NCBI RefSeq assembly: GCF_016865485.1
Contig: NZ_AP024452.1
Span: 6,222,501-6,286,500 of the forward strand
Source of the DNA: Luteitalea sp. TBR-22
Lineage (GTDB): Bacteria > Acidobacteriota > Vicinamibacteria > Vicinamibacterales > Vicinamibacteraceae
Length of the DNA: 64,000 nucleotides
Direction of reading: 5' to 3'
How positions within the stretch are numbered: position 1 is the first letter of the stretch; every line of letters starts with the position of its first letter. The position numbers and the translations under genes are program-made. Positions 40,372 to 49,224 of the stretch are shown piece after piece. Under the pieces are notes generated by a model, which was not told the DNA's origin, did not search any database, and saw only the letters and a list, made by a program, of their open reading frames with translations.

Positions 40372-41286
40372 ATGCTGACCACGCCCCTGACTCCCGACCA
40401 CTTCGATCGTTCCGTGATGGCCGTGCCGCCGCTGGCGCGGGCGGCCGATCGCTCGCTTGCCGAGGACGCCAACGCGCGCATCATCGGCCACCTCGAGGCC
40501 GGCGGGGTGCGGTTGCTGCTGTATGGCGGCAACGCGAACTTCTACCACCTGCCCCTGGCCGAGTACGACGCGGCGCTGTCGATGCTGGCGCGGCTCGCGG
40601 GGGACGACACGCTGGTGGTGCCGTCGGCGGGGCCGACCTACCCGCTGCTGATCGAGCAGGCCAGGACGCTGCGCCGGCACGCGTTCCCGGTGGTGATGGT
40701 GCTGCCGCAGCGTGGCATCACGACGAGCGCGGGCGTCGCCGACGCGATCCGCGAGTTCTCCCAGGCCGCCGGCCTGCCCGTGATCGTGTACGTGAAGGAC
40801 GATGGCTACATCGAGCCGGAGGAGATCGCCGCGCTCGACAAGGAAGGCCTGGTCGCGGCCATCAAGTACGCCGTCGTGCGTCCCGACACGGGCACCGACC
40901 CGTACCTGCGCAAGCTGGTGTCGATGGTCGACACGCGCAAGATCATCAGCGGCATCGGCGAGCAGCCGGCGATCGTGCACGTGCGCGATTTCGGGCTGGG
41001 TGGGTTCACCAGTGGCTGCGTGTGCGTGGCGCCGGCGCTGTCGCAGCAGATGCTGGCGGCCGTCAAGCGCCAGGACTGGGCCGAGGCCGAGCGGATCCGC
41101 GCAATCTTCAAGCCGCTCGAGGACCTGCGCAACGGCATCAACCCGATCCGCGTGCTGCACCGCGCCGTCGAGGGCGCCGGCATCGCGCCGACCGGGCCTC
41201 TCCTGCCGATGCTGACCACCGTCGGGACGGAACATCACGCCGCGATCGACGCGGCAGCGCAGGCACTGCTGCAGGCGCAGGGGTAG
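40372..41286 (+). CDS. DapA-like (dihydrodipicolinate synthase family) aldolase/dehydratase
   Basis: A 304-residue class I aldolase-superfamily protein. The Schiff-base lysine is Lys165 in AAIKYAVVRPD. The N-terminal 'GGVRLLLYGGNANFYHLPLAEY' resembles the GGxGE-type loop but is altered (YGGN). Together with the upstream sugar-acid dehydratase and GntP permease it probably acts on a 2-keto-3-deoxy aldonate, either by aldol cleavage or dehydration. It starts at ATG 40372; an in-frame ATG 24 nt upstream lies in repeat DNA. It ends the module. Confidence 0.82.
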   Translation: MLTTPLTPDHFDRSVMAVPPLARAADRSLAEDANARIIGHLEAGGVRLLLYGGNANFYHLPLAEYDAALSMLARLAGDDTLVVPSAGPTYPLLIEQARTLRRHAFPVVMVLPQRGITTSAGVADAIREFSQAAGLPVIVYVKDDGYIEPEEIAALDKEGLVAAIKYAVVRPDTGTDPYLRKLVSMVDTRKIISGIGEQPAIVHVRDFGLGGFTSGCVCVAPALSQQMLAAVKRQDWAEAERIRAIFKPLEDLRNGINPIRVLHRAVEGAGIAPTGPLLPMLTTVGTEHHAAIDAAAQALLQAQG

Positions 41287-41306
41287 GCGGTACGGCTTAC
41301 GGCATC

Positions 41307-41366
41307 GGGCTCAGGGCTCAGAAAGCATGCCGGTCAGAGAGGTGATGGTTTCTGAGCCATGAGCCC
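41307..41366 (+). repeat. Inverted GGGCTCA heptamer element
   Basis: GGGCTCAGGGCTCAGAAA (41307-41324) pairs with 41349-41366 with one mismatch in 18, around a 24-bp loop. More degenerate units follow to about 41387. A related one-armed copy at 61341-61380 shares the adjoining GAGCATGC. The rest of the 215-bp gap before the sigma-like gene shows no recognised signal. Confidence 0.8.
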
Positions 41367-41501
41367 GAGGCCTTGAGCCTTCGAGCATTCCCTGCGCCGA
41401 GGGCGGGTGTCAGACCGTGCCCACCCGAGGCGTCTCCCATCTGACCGGCCCTGAGTTCCTTGCTCCAGGGGGCCCACGACGCGGAGAGACAAACCCTGGA
41501 A

Positions 41502-42314
41502 ATGACGCTGTCGCAAGCGCTTGTCGAGATGGCCCCTCCTGACCGCACCCTGTCCCCTGAAGAGAACCAGCGCCGTGAACGCGCCATCGTGATGGTGTTC
41601 GAGGAGCTGTCCCGCCTCGCGCGGCGCGTGGTCGAGCCCGCCCACCGCGACGAGCTCGTGAGCAACCTCCTGTACCGCCTCATGAAGAACCGGCCCGGTC
41701 CGCGGCGCTATACCGCCGACGACGAGGGCGCGCGGGCGTACCTCGTGCGCGGCCTGAGGAATCAGGAGAAGGACGCGCATCGCCGCGACGCCCGGCAGGC
41801 CAATCGGTGCCCGGATCCGCGGGATCGCGACAGCCGGAAGGCGCGCGCGCCCGAGGACGAGGACTTCGTCGATCCCGAGACGCCCGACGACAACCTGCAG
41901 CAGGACGAGCGGGCGCGGCTCGAGGCCGAGGCGACGCGCCAGCTGTTCGACCTCGCCATCCCGGCCATCTCGAGGAGCCTGCAGAACCCGACGGGCTTCC
42001 TCGCCAACATGGCCGACCTGCGCGCCATCTTCGACGGCACCCTCAGCGTCGACCAGATCGTCGCCCGCGAAGGCGGCACGCCCGAGACCTACACGACGGT
42101 CCGCAACCGCGTCTACCAGCGCCACAAGCGGGCCCGCGCGTACCTCCTCGAGGTGCCGCGCAACAGGCCCGACGACGTGCCGCGGCTGACCGCGTGGCTG
42201 ACCCGCGCCGGGTTGCCGTCCGAGCTGACCGACGAGGTGCGCCGCGTCGCCAACGAGGTGTTCGCGCCGCGCGTCGACCGCGGCGAGGCCGCGCTCGAGG
42301 AGCAGGTGTCATGA
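41502..42314 (+). CDS. Sigma-70/ECF-like factor, first gene of Lon-SMC locus
   Basis: A 270-residue protein resembling RNA polymerase sigma factors. A region-2-like helical segment near residues 40-110 contains 'GARAYLVRGLRNQEKDAHRRD', and a region-4-like HTH near 190-230 contains 'SVDQIVAREGGTPETYTTVRNRVYQRHKRAR'. The linker is long and acidic (PEDEDFVDPETPDDN). Unlike standalone ECF factors it carries a 35-residue C-terminal tail and overlaps the next gene (ATGA). It may activate its own operon or regulate effector genes. No anti-sigma gene is recognised. An upstream TTG start at 41460 is possible. Confidence 0.65.
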   Translation: MTLSQALVEMAPPDRTLSPEENQRRERAIVMVFEELSRLARRVVEPAHRDELVSNLLYRLMKNRPGPRRYTADDEGARAYLVRGLRNQEKDAHRRDARQANRCPDPRDRDSRKARAPEDEDFVDPETPDDNLQQDERARLEAEATRQLFDLAIPAISRSLQNPTGFLANMADLRAIFDGTLSVDQIVAREGGTPETYTTVRNRVYQRHKRARAYLLEVPRNRPDDVPRLTAWLTRAGLPSELTDEVRRVANEVFAPRVDRGEAALEEQVS

Positions 42315-43417
42315 ACCCGGAACTGTTGCTGGAGCACCAGCTCCGAGAGATCGGCATCACGCCGGAGATGCTCGGCGACGTCGAGCGCGTGCCATTCCAG
42401 GCCCGACCGGGGCATGGCGCGCTGGGACGCGAATGGCCAGCCCGGGTGGAACACGACGACGAGGCCGTCGCCTGGGCGTCCTTCTCGTCGCTCGGTCGGC
42501 CAGCCTCGTCGGAGCACGCCATGTTCGTGGCGAGCCCGAATCCCGAGTCCCTCCTGCCCGCGCACAGCTCGGTGATGGACGACCTCGGCCTGCGCCTCGA
42601 GGTGGACCCGTCGGGGCGCGACCTCCGCGTCATATCCCGCGAGGGCGCGGCGTTTCAGGTGCGACCGGGCCTGGGTACCGTGGAGGCCCAGGTCGCGGAC
42701 GCGGCGGGCATCGCCCGCGTGACGCTGCAGCAGGACGGGCGCTTCCTGATCGAGTCGGCCACCGGCATGCCGCTGGTGGTCGGCTGGCGCGAATCCCGCG
42801 CCCTGCTGCTGCGGCCCGTGTACCCCTGGGCGGCCCCGCCGGTCGAGGAGTGGACCATGATGACGACCGACCGTTGGATGCAGGACAGGCTCTCGCGCGG
42901 CACCCACGCCGACGCATGGACACGCACCTCGCTTGCCGGTCAGCTGGCCCGCCTCTGCGAGCCCGAGGAACGCGACGTCGCGGCGCTGATCGCCAGCGGA
43001 CGCCTGCAGGACCTCGTGAGCGAGGTGGAACTGGCGCCCAGGCGCTGGGCGCGTGCGCTGCCGCCCACCGAGAAGGCGGCGCTCGAGCAGCAGGCCGTAC
43101 GGCGCGCCGAGGCGCTCGGCGACGACCTCACCGACCTGTTCGACACGTTGTCGGCCGACATGACCGAGGCCTCCGAAGCGTGGGCGCGGCTCTGCCATCG
43201 ACGTGACGACATCGAGAGCGTGCGACTGCTGCTGAAGGAAGCCGGCACGGGCGAGGCGCTCGACGCCGTGCTCGAGGCCACCGACCGCACCGGTCGCGCC
43301 ATCCGGATCAACCTCGAGGCCTCGCTGACCAGCGACGACGAGCGGCTGCGCCGCGTGGCGCTCGGCGACCCGTCGGCCTGGTGGGGCAGCACGGACTTCG
43401 AGGCGCACTACTTCTGA
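42311..43417 (+). CDS. Unknown protein of Lon-SMC locus
   Basis: A 368-residue protein with no recognised family. The N-terminal half (to about 185) is predicted beta-rich; the C-terminal half is helical (LLKEAGTGEALDAVLEATDRT region) and acidic. No signal peptide or membrane segment. It overlaps the sigma-like gene by 4 nt and the Lon-like gene by 1 nt (TGATG), so all three are probably translated together. It could link the sigma-like factor and the protease, for example as substrate or anti-sigma-like regulator; this is inference only. Confidence 0.75.
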   Translation: MNPELLLEHQLREIGITPEMLGDVERVPFQARPGHGALGREWPARVEHDDEAVAWASFSSLGRPASSEHAMFVASPNPESLLPAHSSVMDDLGLRLEVDPSGRDLRVISREGAAFQVRPGLGTVEAQVADAAGIARVTLQQDGRFLIESATGMPLVVGWRESRALLLRPVYPWAAPPVEEWTMMTTDRWMQDRLSRGTHADAWTRTSLAGQLARLCEPEERDVAALIASGRLQDLVSEVELAPRRWARALPPTEKAALEQQAVRRAEALGDDLTDLFDTLSADMTEASEAWARLCHRRDDIESVRLLLKEAGTGEALDAVLEATDRTGRAIRINLEASLTSDDERLRRVALGDPSAWWGSTDFEAHYF

Positions 43418-45114
43418 TGCCGCCACTGCGTCCACACGTCGCCGACGCGGCGTGGTCGGCCGGGCCCTGGTGCTGGCCGCGGGAGGGCCAGCGCGCCGAG
43501 CGCTGGCGCGATCGGCACGGCCCGCCTCCCGTGCCGCCACCCGGCACGGTCGCTGGCCTCACCGTGCAGGACGAGACGACGGCGCTCTGGTGCATCGCGT
43601 GCGGCCCGCGTCGACACGCCCCACGCGGCGACGGCGGGGCGACGCTCGGCCCCGAGACCCGTGGCGCATGGCACGACGCCGGCGTGTCGCTCCCTCGCGC
43701 CGTGCCGGTGCTCTGGCGCAGCGTGCACGAGGGCACCGCCCAGTTGCCGCGCGTCACCTATCTCGCGTCGGCCTCGGGGGTCGCCGTCGTCCCCGACGTC
43801 AGGCAGCCCATCGATGGGCCGTCGTTCGGCCTGGCCTTCGGCCTCGCGCTCGCCTCTCGCATTCTCGACTGCGCGGTGCCCGGCGACGTGATCGCCACTG
43901 CGACGCTCGACGCGACCGGCCGGGTGGGGCCGGTGGGCGGCCTGGCACAGAAGCTGCGCGCGGTGGGGCGCATGGCGCCCTCGGTGCGGCGCGTGCTGGT
44001 CGCGGCCGCGCAGCAGGCCGAGGCGCAACGCCATGCCGCGCCGCACGTCGAGGTGATCGGCGTGTCGCACGCCGCGGCGGCGATCGATGCGGTGTTCGGG
44101 CGGCGCCTCGCGGCGCGGCTCGTCGAGGCGGGCGACCAGGTGGAACGGCGCGAGGAGCTCACGGGCAGCTTCTTCCGGCTGGCCCTGATGGGGAGCGAGG
44201 GCTTGGTGGACTGGCGTCCGGTCCGACGGGGCGCGCGCCTCGCGCTCGACCGGTGGAAGGATCTCGGCGCCGACGCGCGCTACCGGCTCGAGTTCGCCGA
44301 GGCCGTGGCGGCGCGGCACGTCGACAACGGCGGACGCGCCGACCTGCCGCCACCCGGGTGGCTCGACGGGCAGCCGCGGCCGATCCGTGTGCAGGTCGTC
44401 GCCCACCTCGTGCAGCAGTGCGCCGATGCCGGCACGCCGGTCGTCGCGGCCATCGAGCCGATCGCCGCGTCGCTGCTCGATCACCCGATCGCCGAGTCGT
44501 CGCCTGCCGAGCTCCGGCTGCGCGGCGCCGTGGCGCGCCTGCTCGCGGTCACGGGGCGTCCCGATGAGGCACGCCGCCTGCAGGAGCAGGTCGCGCTCGC
44601 CTTCGCGGCCATCTACGCCGACCAGGATGTCGCGTATCCGTTGGCGGAGTGGGCGCGGCTCGCCGGCGTGCTCGGCGACGTGGAGGCGCTGGCGCGAGCG
44701 GAGCGGGCGCACGACCGTGCCCGGAGCAGCGGCGGCTACCGCGGCCTGGGTCCACGGTACGTCGACCTCGCGCTGGTCAAGGGCGCGCTGCTTGTCGACC
44801 CGACCGATGCGCAGGCGCGCCGACGGGCCCTGGCGCTCGGCACCGACCCGACGCTGCCCGACACGTTGCGCTGGTCGGCGCTGCGCTGGGCAGGCGGCGG
44901 TCGCGCGGCGCTGGAGCGGGCGACGGCCGAGGGCGATCCAGTGGCAGGGCGCCAGTTGGTGCTCGCCCGGCTCGACGAGGCGGTGCGGGCTGGCGATCCG
45001 GCTGCGGTCGAGTCGGCGATGCGGGTCCTCGCGCGGTACGATCCGGGCCCGGTCGGACACCTTCGACGCGCCGGCGCGTCATCGTCCGACATCGCGAGGC
45101 TTTACCCCTACTGA
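43417..45114 (+). CDS. Lon-type (S16) Ser-Lys protease with helical repeat C-terminus
   Basis: A 565-residue protein with an S16 (Lon proteolytic) domain in residues about 90-215. Catalytic Ser136 lies in IDGPSFGLAF (Lon consensus DGPSAG) and Lys179 in GGLAQKLRAV (consensus GGLxEKLxA). No AAA+ ATPase domain is present, so it is not a classical Lon. Residues about 240-565 are helical and Ala/Leu/Arg-rich, suggestive of TPR-like repeats that may bind partners. It is coupled by a 1-nt overlap to the unknown upstream protein and followed 77 nt later by an SMC-like ATPase. It may be a regulated effector in a conflict system. Confidence 0.8.
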   Translation: MPPLRPHVADAAWSAGPWCWPREGQRAERWRDRHGPPPVPPPGTVAGLTVQDETTALWCIACGPRRHAPRGDGGATLGPETRGAWHDAGVSLPRAVPVLWRSVHEGTAQLPRVTYLASASGVAVVPDVRQPIDGPSFGLAFGLALASRILDCAVPGDVIATATLDATGRVGPVGGLAQKLRAVGRMAPSVRRVLVAAAQQAEAQRHAAPHVEVIGVSHAAAAIDAVFGRRLAARLVEAGDQVERREELTGSFFRLALMGSEGLVDWRPVRRGARLALDRWKDLGADARYRLEFAEAVAARHVDNGGRADLPPPGWLDGQPRPIRVQVVAHLVQQCADAGTPVVAAIEPIAASLLDHPIAESSPAELRLRGAVARLLAVTGRPDEARRLQEQVALAFAAIYADQDVAYPLAEWARLAGVLGDVEALARAERAHDRARSSGGYRGLGPRYVDLALVKGALLVDPTDAQARRRALALGTDPTLPDTLRWSALRWAGGGRAALERATAEGDPVAGRQLVLARLDEAVRAGDPAAVESAMRVLARYDPGPVGHLRRAGASSSDIARLYPY

Positions 45115-45191
45115 CGCGCCCCTCGCGTTCGCCCGAGCGTCGTCGATCGTTGTACTCGAGGAGACGGCACACGTCTCACACCGGGCTACTC

Positions 45192-47657
45192 GTGACAGAC
45201 ATCCTCCTCAAGCGCATCGTCACCCAGGGACTCCAGAGCGAGCCGTTCACCTACTACGTCCTCGCGTCCTGCGAGGGCGACCAGGCTCTCGCCACCTTCA
45301 TCGACGACGGTGTCGGGCCACGGCGGTCGGAAGTGATCACTGCCGATGCCGGCGCGCCGCTGCGTCGCGCGTACATCCGGAGTGTGAAGGTGCGTGGCTT
45401 CCGGGGCATCGGGCCGGAGCGCACGCTTGACCTGCATCCGGCCAATGGCCTCACGGTGATCACGGGCCGCAACGGCTCGGGCAAGAGCAGCTTCGCGGAA
45501 GCGATCGAGGTCATTCTGACCGGGAAGTGCGTGCGAGTGGCCTCGATGCAGAAGCGGTGGCGTAACAGTTGGCGCAACCTCGACGCCACCCATGCACCCT
45601 GGATCGCCCTCGAGTTCAACATCGAGCACGCGGGGTCGGTGGTGTTGCAGCGCAAATGGAATGCGCAGGAGGACCTCGAGGACACGACGGGCGAGCAGAC
45701 GGTGGTGAAGGCCCCCGACGGCACGGTGCCGATCGCGGAGACAGGATGGCGCAGGGCCGCGGCGGACTACCGGCCGTTCCTGGCGTACAGCGAGCTCGGC
45801 ACGCTCATCACCGAGTCGCCCTCGCAGCTGCACGACGCGCTCCTCGCGGGCCTCGGCCTCTCCGACATCGAGAACGCGCGCAAGCGCATCGTCGCGGCGC
45901 GCAACCAGCGCAAGACGCTCATCACGCAGGCGCGCGACACCGCAAAGCTGTTGCTGGCGACGGCGCGAACCGTGGCCTCGCAGCATGAGGATGAACGCCT
46001 GCGCCGACTCGCGGCGCTGCTCGACGCCGACAGCGTCGACCTCGACGCGATCACGGCGCTGGTCGATCTCGCGGCCGACACGGACGACGACGTCCAGCAA
46101 CTCAGGGAGTTGGCCTCGCTGCCGGCTCTCGACCTGGACATCGTGTCCAGGGCCGTGCACGCCCTGCGTGAGGCCGATGAGCGCGATCGCTTCGCGGCGG
46201 CGGACAAGGCGGGTCAGGCGCGGCGAGTCGCCCGCCTGCTCGAGCAGAGCCTGGAGGTCGTGGCGGCTTCGGCCGACGGCACGTGCCCGGTGTGCAAGTC
46301 GCCAGGGGTAATCACGGACGCATGGCGCGTCGAGACGCGAGCCGAGATCGACCGACTGAAGGTCGAGGCGGAGGCAGCCGAACTGGCACGCGGTGCGGTA
46401 AGACAGCGGCTGGCCGAGGCGCGGCAATTGATCACGCCGATGCCCGGAGCCGTGACGCGGGCGGCGGCATCACCGGTCGATGGCATCGACGCCAGTGCCG
46501 TGGCGGCTGCATGGGCCGCCTGGGCGGCCGTGCCCGCTGACATCACGTGCGAGACGCTCGCCTCGCACCTCGAGGCCCGCGGGCCGGCACTGGCGGATGC
46601 GGTCGAGCGCGTACGGGAGGCGGCGCGGGCGCTGCACGAGCGCCGGCAGGACGTGTGGCGGCCACTCGCACTGCAGGTGCAGGCGTGGCTTCCGGACGCC
46701 CGTCGCGCGCAACGGCTCGCGGTCGTGATTCCGCAACTCGACGAGGCCGCCGACTGGCTGCGAACGGCGGTCGACGAGTTGCGCGACGAGCGGTTCGAGC
46801 CGATTCAGGCACAGGCCGTGAAGAACTGGGAACTGGTGCGACTGCAGAGCAGCGTCAACCTGCGCGACATCACGCCGTCAGGCGCGGGTCCAACGCGTTC
46901 GGTGTCGCTCGACGTCGATATAGACGGGCACCCGTCCAACGCGCTCGGGGTGATGAGCCAGGGCGAGATCAACAGCATGGCCCTCAGCCTCTTCCTGCCC
47001 CGCGCGGCCCTGGCCGAGAGCCCCTTCGGGTTCATCGTGGTCGACGACCCGGTACAGGCGCTCGACCCGTCGAAGGTGGACGGCTTGGCGCGACTCCTGG
47101 CAGGTGCGGCCCAGGAGAGGCAGGTGATCGTGCTGTCGCACGACGATCGCCTGCCCGAAGCCATCCGCCGGTTGGGGATCGAGGCCCGCTTCGTGGACGT
47201 GAGCCGACGCGCCAACTCGGTCGTGGAGCTCCGACGGACGTCTGGCCCCATCGAGCTGCTCATCGAGGATGCGCGCGCGGTGGCCAAGACGCCGGAAGTC
47301 CCGTTGAGTCGCCGGCAGCGACTCGTGGCCGGCTTCTGTCGCTCCGCCATCGAGGCCGGGTGCATGCAGGCCATTCGCGCACGCCGCATCGGTCGGGGTG
47401 AGGCGCACGCCGACGTGGAGGACTTCCTCAAGGAGATCGACCGCCTGAAGGAGCTCGTGTCGGTCGCCTTGTTCGACAGGATCGACGAAGCGAAGGTGGG
47501 CCCCCGGCTCACCAACGCGCTCGGCGCCTGGGCGCGCGACGTCCTCGACGACTGCAACGAAGGCGCGCATGGGAGGTTCGACGGCGACCCGCTGGCGCTC
47601 GTGAAGGACGCCGAGAAGCTCGCGCTGTACCTGCGCGACCACGTGAAGGCTGCGTGA
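45192..47657 (+). CDS. SMC/Rad50-like AAA ATPase with zinc hook
   Basis: An 821-residue RecF/SMC-type ATPase. Walker A GRNGSGKS (92-99), a C365PVC368 zinc-hook motif flanked by helical arms (about 200-350 and 380-520), a D-loop/signature region 'VMSQGEINSMALSLFLPR', and Walker B FIVVDDP (614-620). A 170-residue helical C-terminal domain ends with 'DDCNEGAHGRF', a motif seen in HEPN-like helical tails. About 60 extra N-terminal residues precede the ATPase. It is too short for Rad50/SbcC and lacks a paired Mre11-like nuclease gene. Start GTG 45192 is the best-supported; ribosome binding is unclear. The HEPN gene follows 1 nt after. Confidence 0.8.
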   Translation: MTDILLKRIVTQGLQSEPFTYYVLASCEGDQALATFIDDGVGPRRSEVITADAGAPLRRAYIRSVKVRGFRGIGPERTLDLHPANGLTVITGRNGSGKSSFAEAIEVILTGKCVRVASMQKRWRNSWRNLDATHAPWIALEFNIEHAGSVVLQRKWNAQEDLEDTTGEQTVVKAPDGTVPIAETGWRRAAADYRPFLAYSELGTLITESPSQLHDALLAGLGLSDIENARKRIVAARNQRKTLITQARDTAKLLLATARTVASQHEDERLRRLAALLDADSVDLDAITALVDLAADTDDDVQQLRELASLPALDLDIVSRAVHALREADERDRFAAADKAGQARRVARLLEQSLEVVAASADGTCPVCKSPGVITDAWRVETRAEIDRLKVEAEAAELARGAVRQRLAEARQLITPMPGAVTRAAASPVDGIDASAVAAAWAAWAAVPADITCETLASHLEARGPALADAVERVREAARALHERRQDVWRPLALQVQAWLPDARRAQRLAVVIPQLDEAADWLRTAVDELRDERFEPIQAQAVKNWELVRLQSSVNLRDITPSGAGPTRSVSLDVDIDGHPSNALGVMSQGEINSMALSLFLPRAALAESPFGFIVVDDPVQALDPSKVDGLARLLAGAAQERQVIVLSHDDRLPEAIRRLGIEARFVDVSRRANSVVELRRTSGPIELLIEDARAVAKTPEVPLSRRQRLVAGFCRSAIEAGCMQAIRARRIGRGEAHADVEDFLKEIDRLKELVSVALFDRIDEAKVGPRLTNALGAWARDVLDDCNEGAHGRFDGDPLALVKDAEKLALYLRDHVKAA

Positions 47658-47658
47658 G

Positions 47659-48048
47659 GTGGGCGACGCTTCCCCGCGCGACGTCCTGCAGGACGCGACC
47701 GAGCTGATCACGAGCACCGACTGGGCCACCTCGTTCTGGTGGTGTCGGGGCGCGGCGTTGCTGGCCAGGCAGGCCCTCGAGCTGTCGGTGGGACAGTTCT
47801 GGGAGGCACACGACCCAGGCATGGAAGCGGCGTCGATGCGGGCGCAGTTCCTGTGCCTTCACGACGTCGAACTCGAGGCACGCGTGATCGCCGACGCGAG
47901 GATTGCCTACGATCTGCTGTCGCGGGCATGCCACTACCACCCGTACGAACTTCAGCCCACGCGGGAGGAGGTGGTGCACTGGGTGGCCGCCGTCGAACGG
48001 TTCCATGAGGCGCTGGTCGCCCACGCCATGCGCCTGCCGCAACGCTGA
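47659..48048 (+). CDS. Small HEPN-like protein (putative RNase)
   Basis: A 129-residue all-helical protein starting at GTG 1 nt after the ATPase stop. It has the R-x4-H signature of HEPN ribonucleases (Arg89 to His94, SRACHYHPYEL) in the last third, as expected, and the upstream 'RGAALLARQALELSV' helix. HEPN proteins are frequent RNA-cleaving effectors in toxin-antitoxin, abortive-infection and CRISPR systems. Coupling to a zinc-hook ATPase suggests ATPase-gated activity. The HEPN call rests on motif and helix pattern, so the ribonuclease role is unproven. Confidence 0.6.
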   Translation: MGDASPRDVLQDATELITSTDWATSFWWCRGAALLARQALELSVGQFWEAHDPGMEAASMRAQFLCLHDVELEARVIADARIAYDLLSRACHYHPYELQPTREEVVHWVAAVERFHEALVAHAMRLPQR

Positions 48049-48473
48049 TGGATCGGCATCTCCTCGAGGCCTACCGGCGCGCCGAGTACCGGGTTGCCGA
48101 TCGCGGCTACACGTTCACGCTGCGCATCGACGCGCTGTCATGGCCCCTGCGCGCGGTGCACGCCTCCTTCGGCGTGGACCGGTCGGCCTACATCACGGCC
48201 TGGAACCCGGGCAGCGTGCCGACCGATCGCGCCATCAACGAGGCCGCGCAGGCGAGCCTGACCGCGGACGTCGAGGCGCTCGGCCTGCACTGGCTGCGTG
48301 GCGAGGGCGTCGACCCGTCGGGGTCGTGGCCGGGCGAGCCGTCGCTGCTCGTGCTCGGCCTGCGCGAGCCGGAGGCGCGCGCGTTGGCGGCGCGCTATGG
48401 CCAGGTGGCCATCCTCTACGCGAGCTCGGACGCCACGCCACGGCTGCTGGTCACCGGTCCCCTCCAGGCGTAG
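48048..48473 (+). CDS. DUF3293 domain protein
   Basis: A 141-residue cytosolic protein with the DUF3293 pattern 'YITAWNPGSVPTDRAINEAA', 'GSWPGEPSLLVLGL' and 'ARYGQVAILYAS'. DUF3293 proteins are small and of unknown function, usually standalone. It overlaps the HEPN gene by 1 nt (TGATG), so it is probably in the same transcript. This placement may be functional or accidental. Confidence 0.82.
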   Translation: MDRHLLEAYRRAEYRVADRGYTFTLRIDALSWPLRAVHASFGVDRSAYITAWNPGSVPTDRAINEAAQASLTADVEALGLHWLRGEGVDPSGSWPGEPSLLVLGLREPEARALAARYGQVAILYASSDATPRLLVTGPLQA

Positions 48474-48549
48474 GGGCATCACGGCATCGCAGATCGCCGC
48501 GTCAGACCGGTCCGGCCGCGGGCGTTTCCCTTCCATGGAGGGGACGCGC

Positions 48550-49224
48550 ATGAAGACGGACATCACGGTGGTGCTGGATCGGTCGGGCTCGATGGCGGAC
48601 ATCGCCGACGACATCGTCGGCGGGCTCAACGAGTTCGTCGCCAAGCAGAAGGCGCTCGAGGGCGAGGCGCACTTCACGCTGGTGCAGTTCGATGACGAGT
48701 ACGAGGTGGTGCACTTCCGCGTGCCCATCGGCGAGGTCCCGCCGCTGACCCGGCAGACCTACGTGCCCCGGGGGATGACGGCGCTGCTCGACGCCATCGG
48801 CCGCACCATCAACGAGATCAACGCCCGCATGGACCGCATGCGCACCGAGGAGCGGCCGGACCAGATCGTGTTCGCCGTGGCGACCGACGGCCAGGAGAAC
48901 TCGAGCCACGAGTTCACGAGGCGGCAGATCTTCTCGATGATCCGCTCGCGCGAGAAGCTCGCGCAGGTGGATCCGTCGGCCAGGCCGACGTGGGAGTTCG
49001 TGTTCCTGGGCGCCAATCAGGACGCGATTGAGGAGGGCGGCCAGATGGGCTTCGCGGCGGCCCGCGCCGTGGACTTCGACGCCGACGCCGGCGGCGTGCA
49101 CGCCGCGATGAGCGTGATGCACAGCAAGATCGCGCTCAAGCGGTCGATGGGCCACCTGGCCTCGATGGACTTCGCCTCGAGCGAGCGCTCGCAGCTGAGC
49201 CGCAAGAAGCGCAAGACCAACTAG
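48550..49224 (+). CDS. von Willebrand factor A domain protein
   Basis: A 224-residue protein made up almost entirely of one vWA domain. The MIDAS motif DRSGS is at residues 10-14, Thr in 'PRGMTALLDAIG' near 77, and Asp in 'VATDGQENSS' near 118. A Lys/Arg-rich tail (SRKKRKTN) ends it. No signal peptide. vWA proteins often act with AAA/MoxR ATPases or proteases in conflict systems. It lies 76 nt after the DUF3293 gene, so it may share the operon. GGAGGGG is 7-14 nt before the ATG. It converges on the toxin-antitoxin genes with a 4-nt 3' overlap. Confidence 0.88.
   Translation: MKTDITVVLDRSGSMADIADDIVGGLNEFVAKQKALEGEAHFTLVQFDDEYEVVHFRVPIGEVPPLTRQTYVPRGMTALLDAIGRTINEINARMDRMRTEERPDQIVFAVATDGQENSSHEFTRRQIFSMIRSREKLAQVDPSARPTWEFVFLGANQDAIEEGGQMGFAAARAVDFDADAGGVHAAMSVMHSKIALKRSMGHLASMDFASSERSQLSRKKRKTN

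Noticed and set aside
41460-45114. Known MoxR-vWA or classical Lon operon
   Set aside because: No AAA+ ATPase domain is present in the Lon-type protein and no MoxR gene is nearby.
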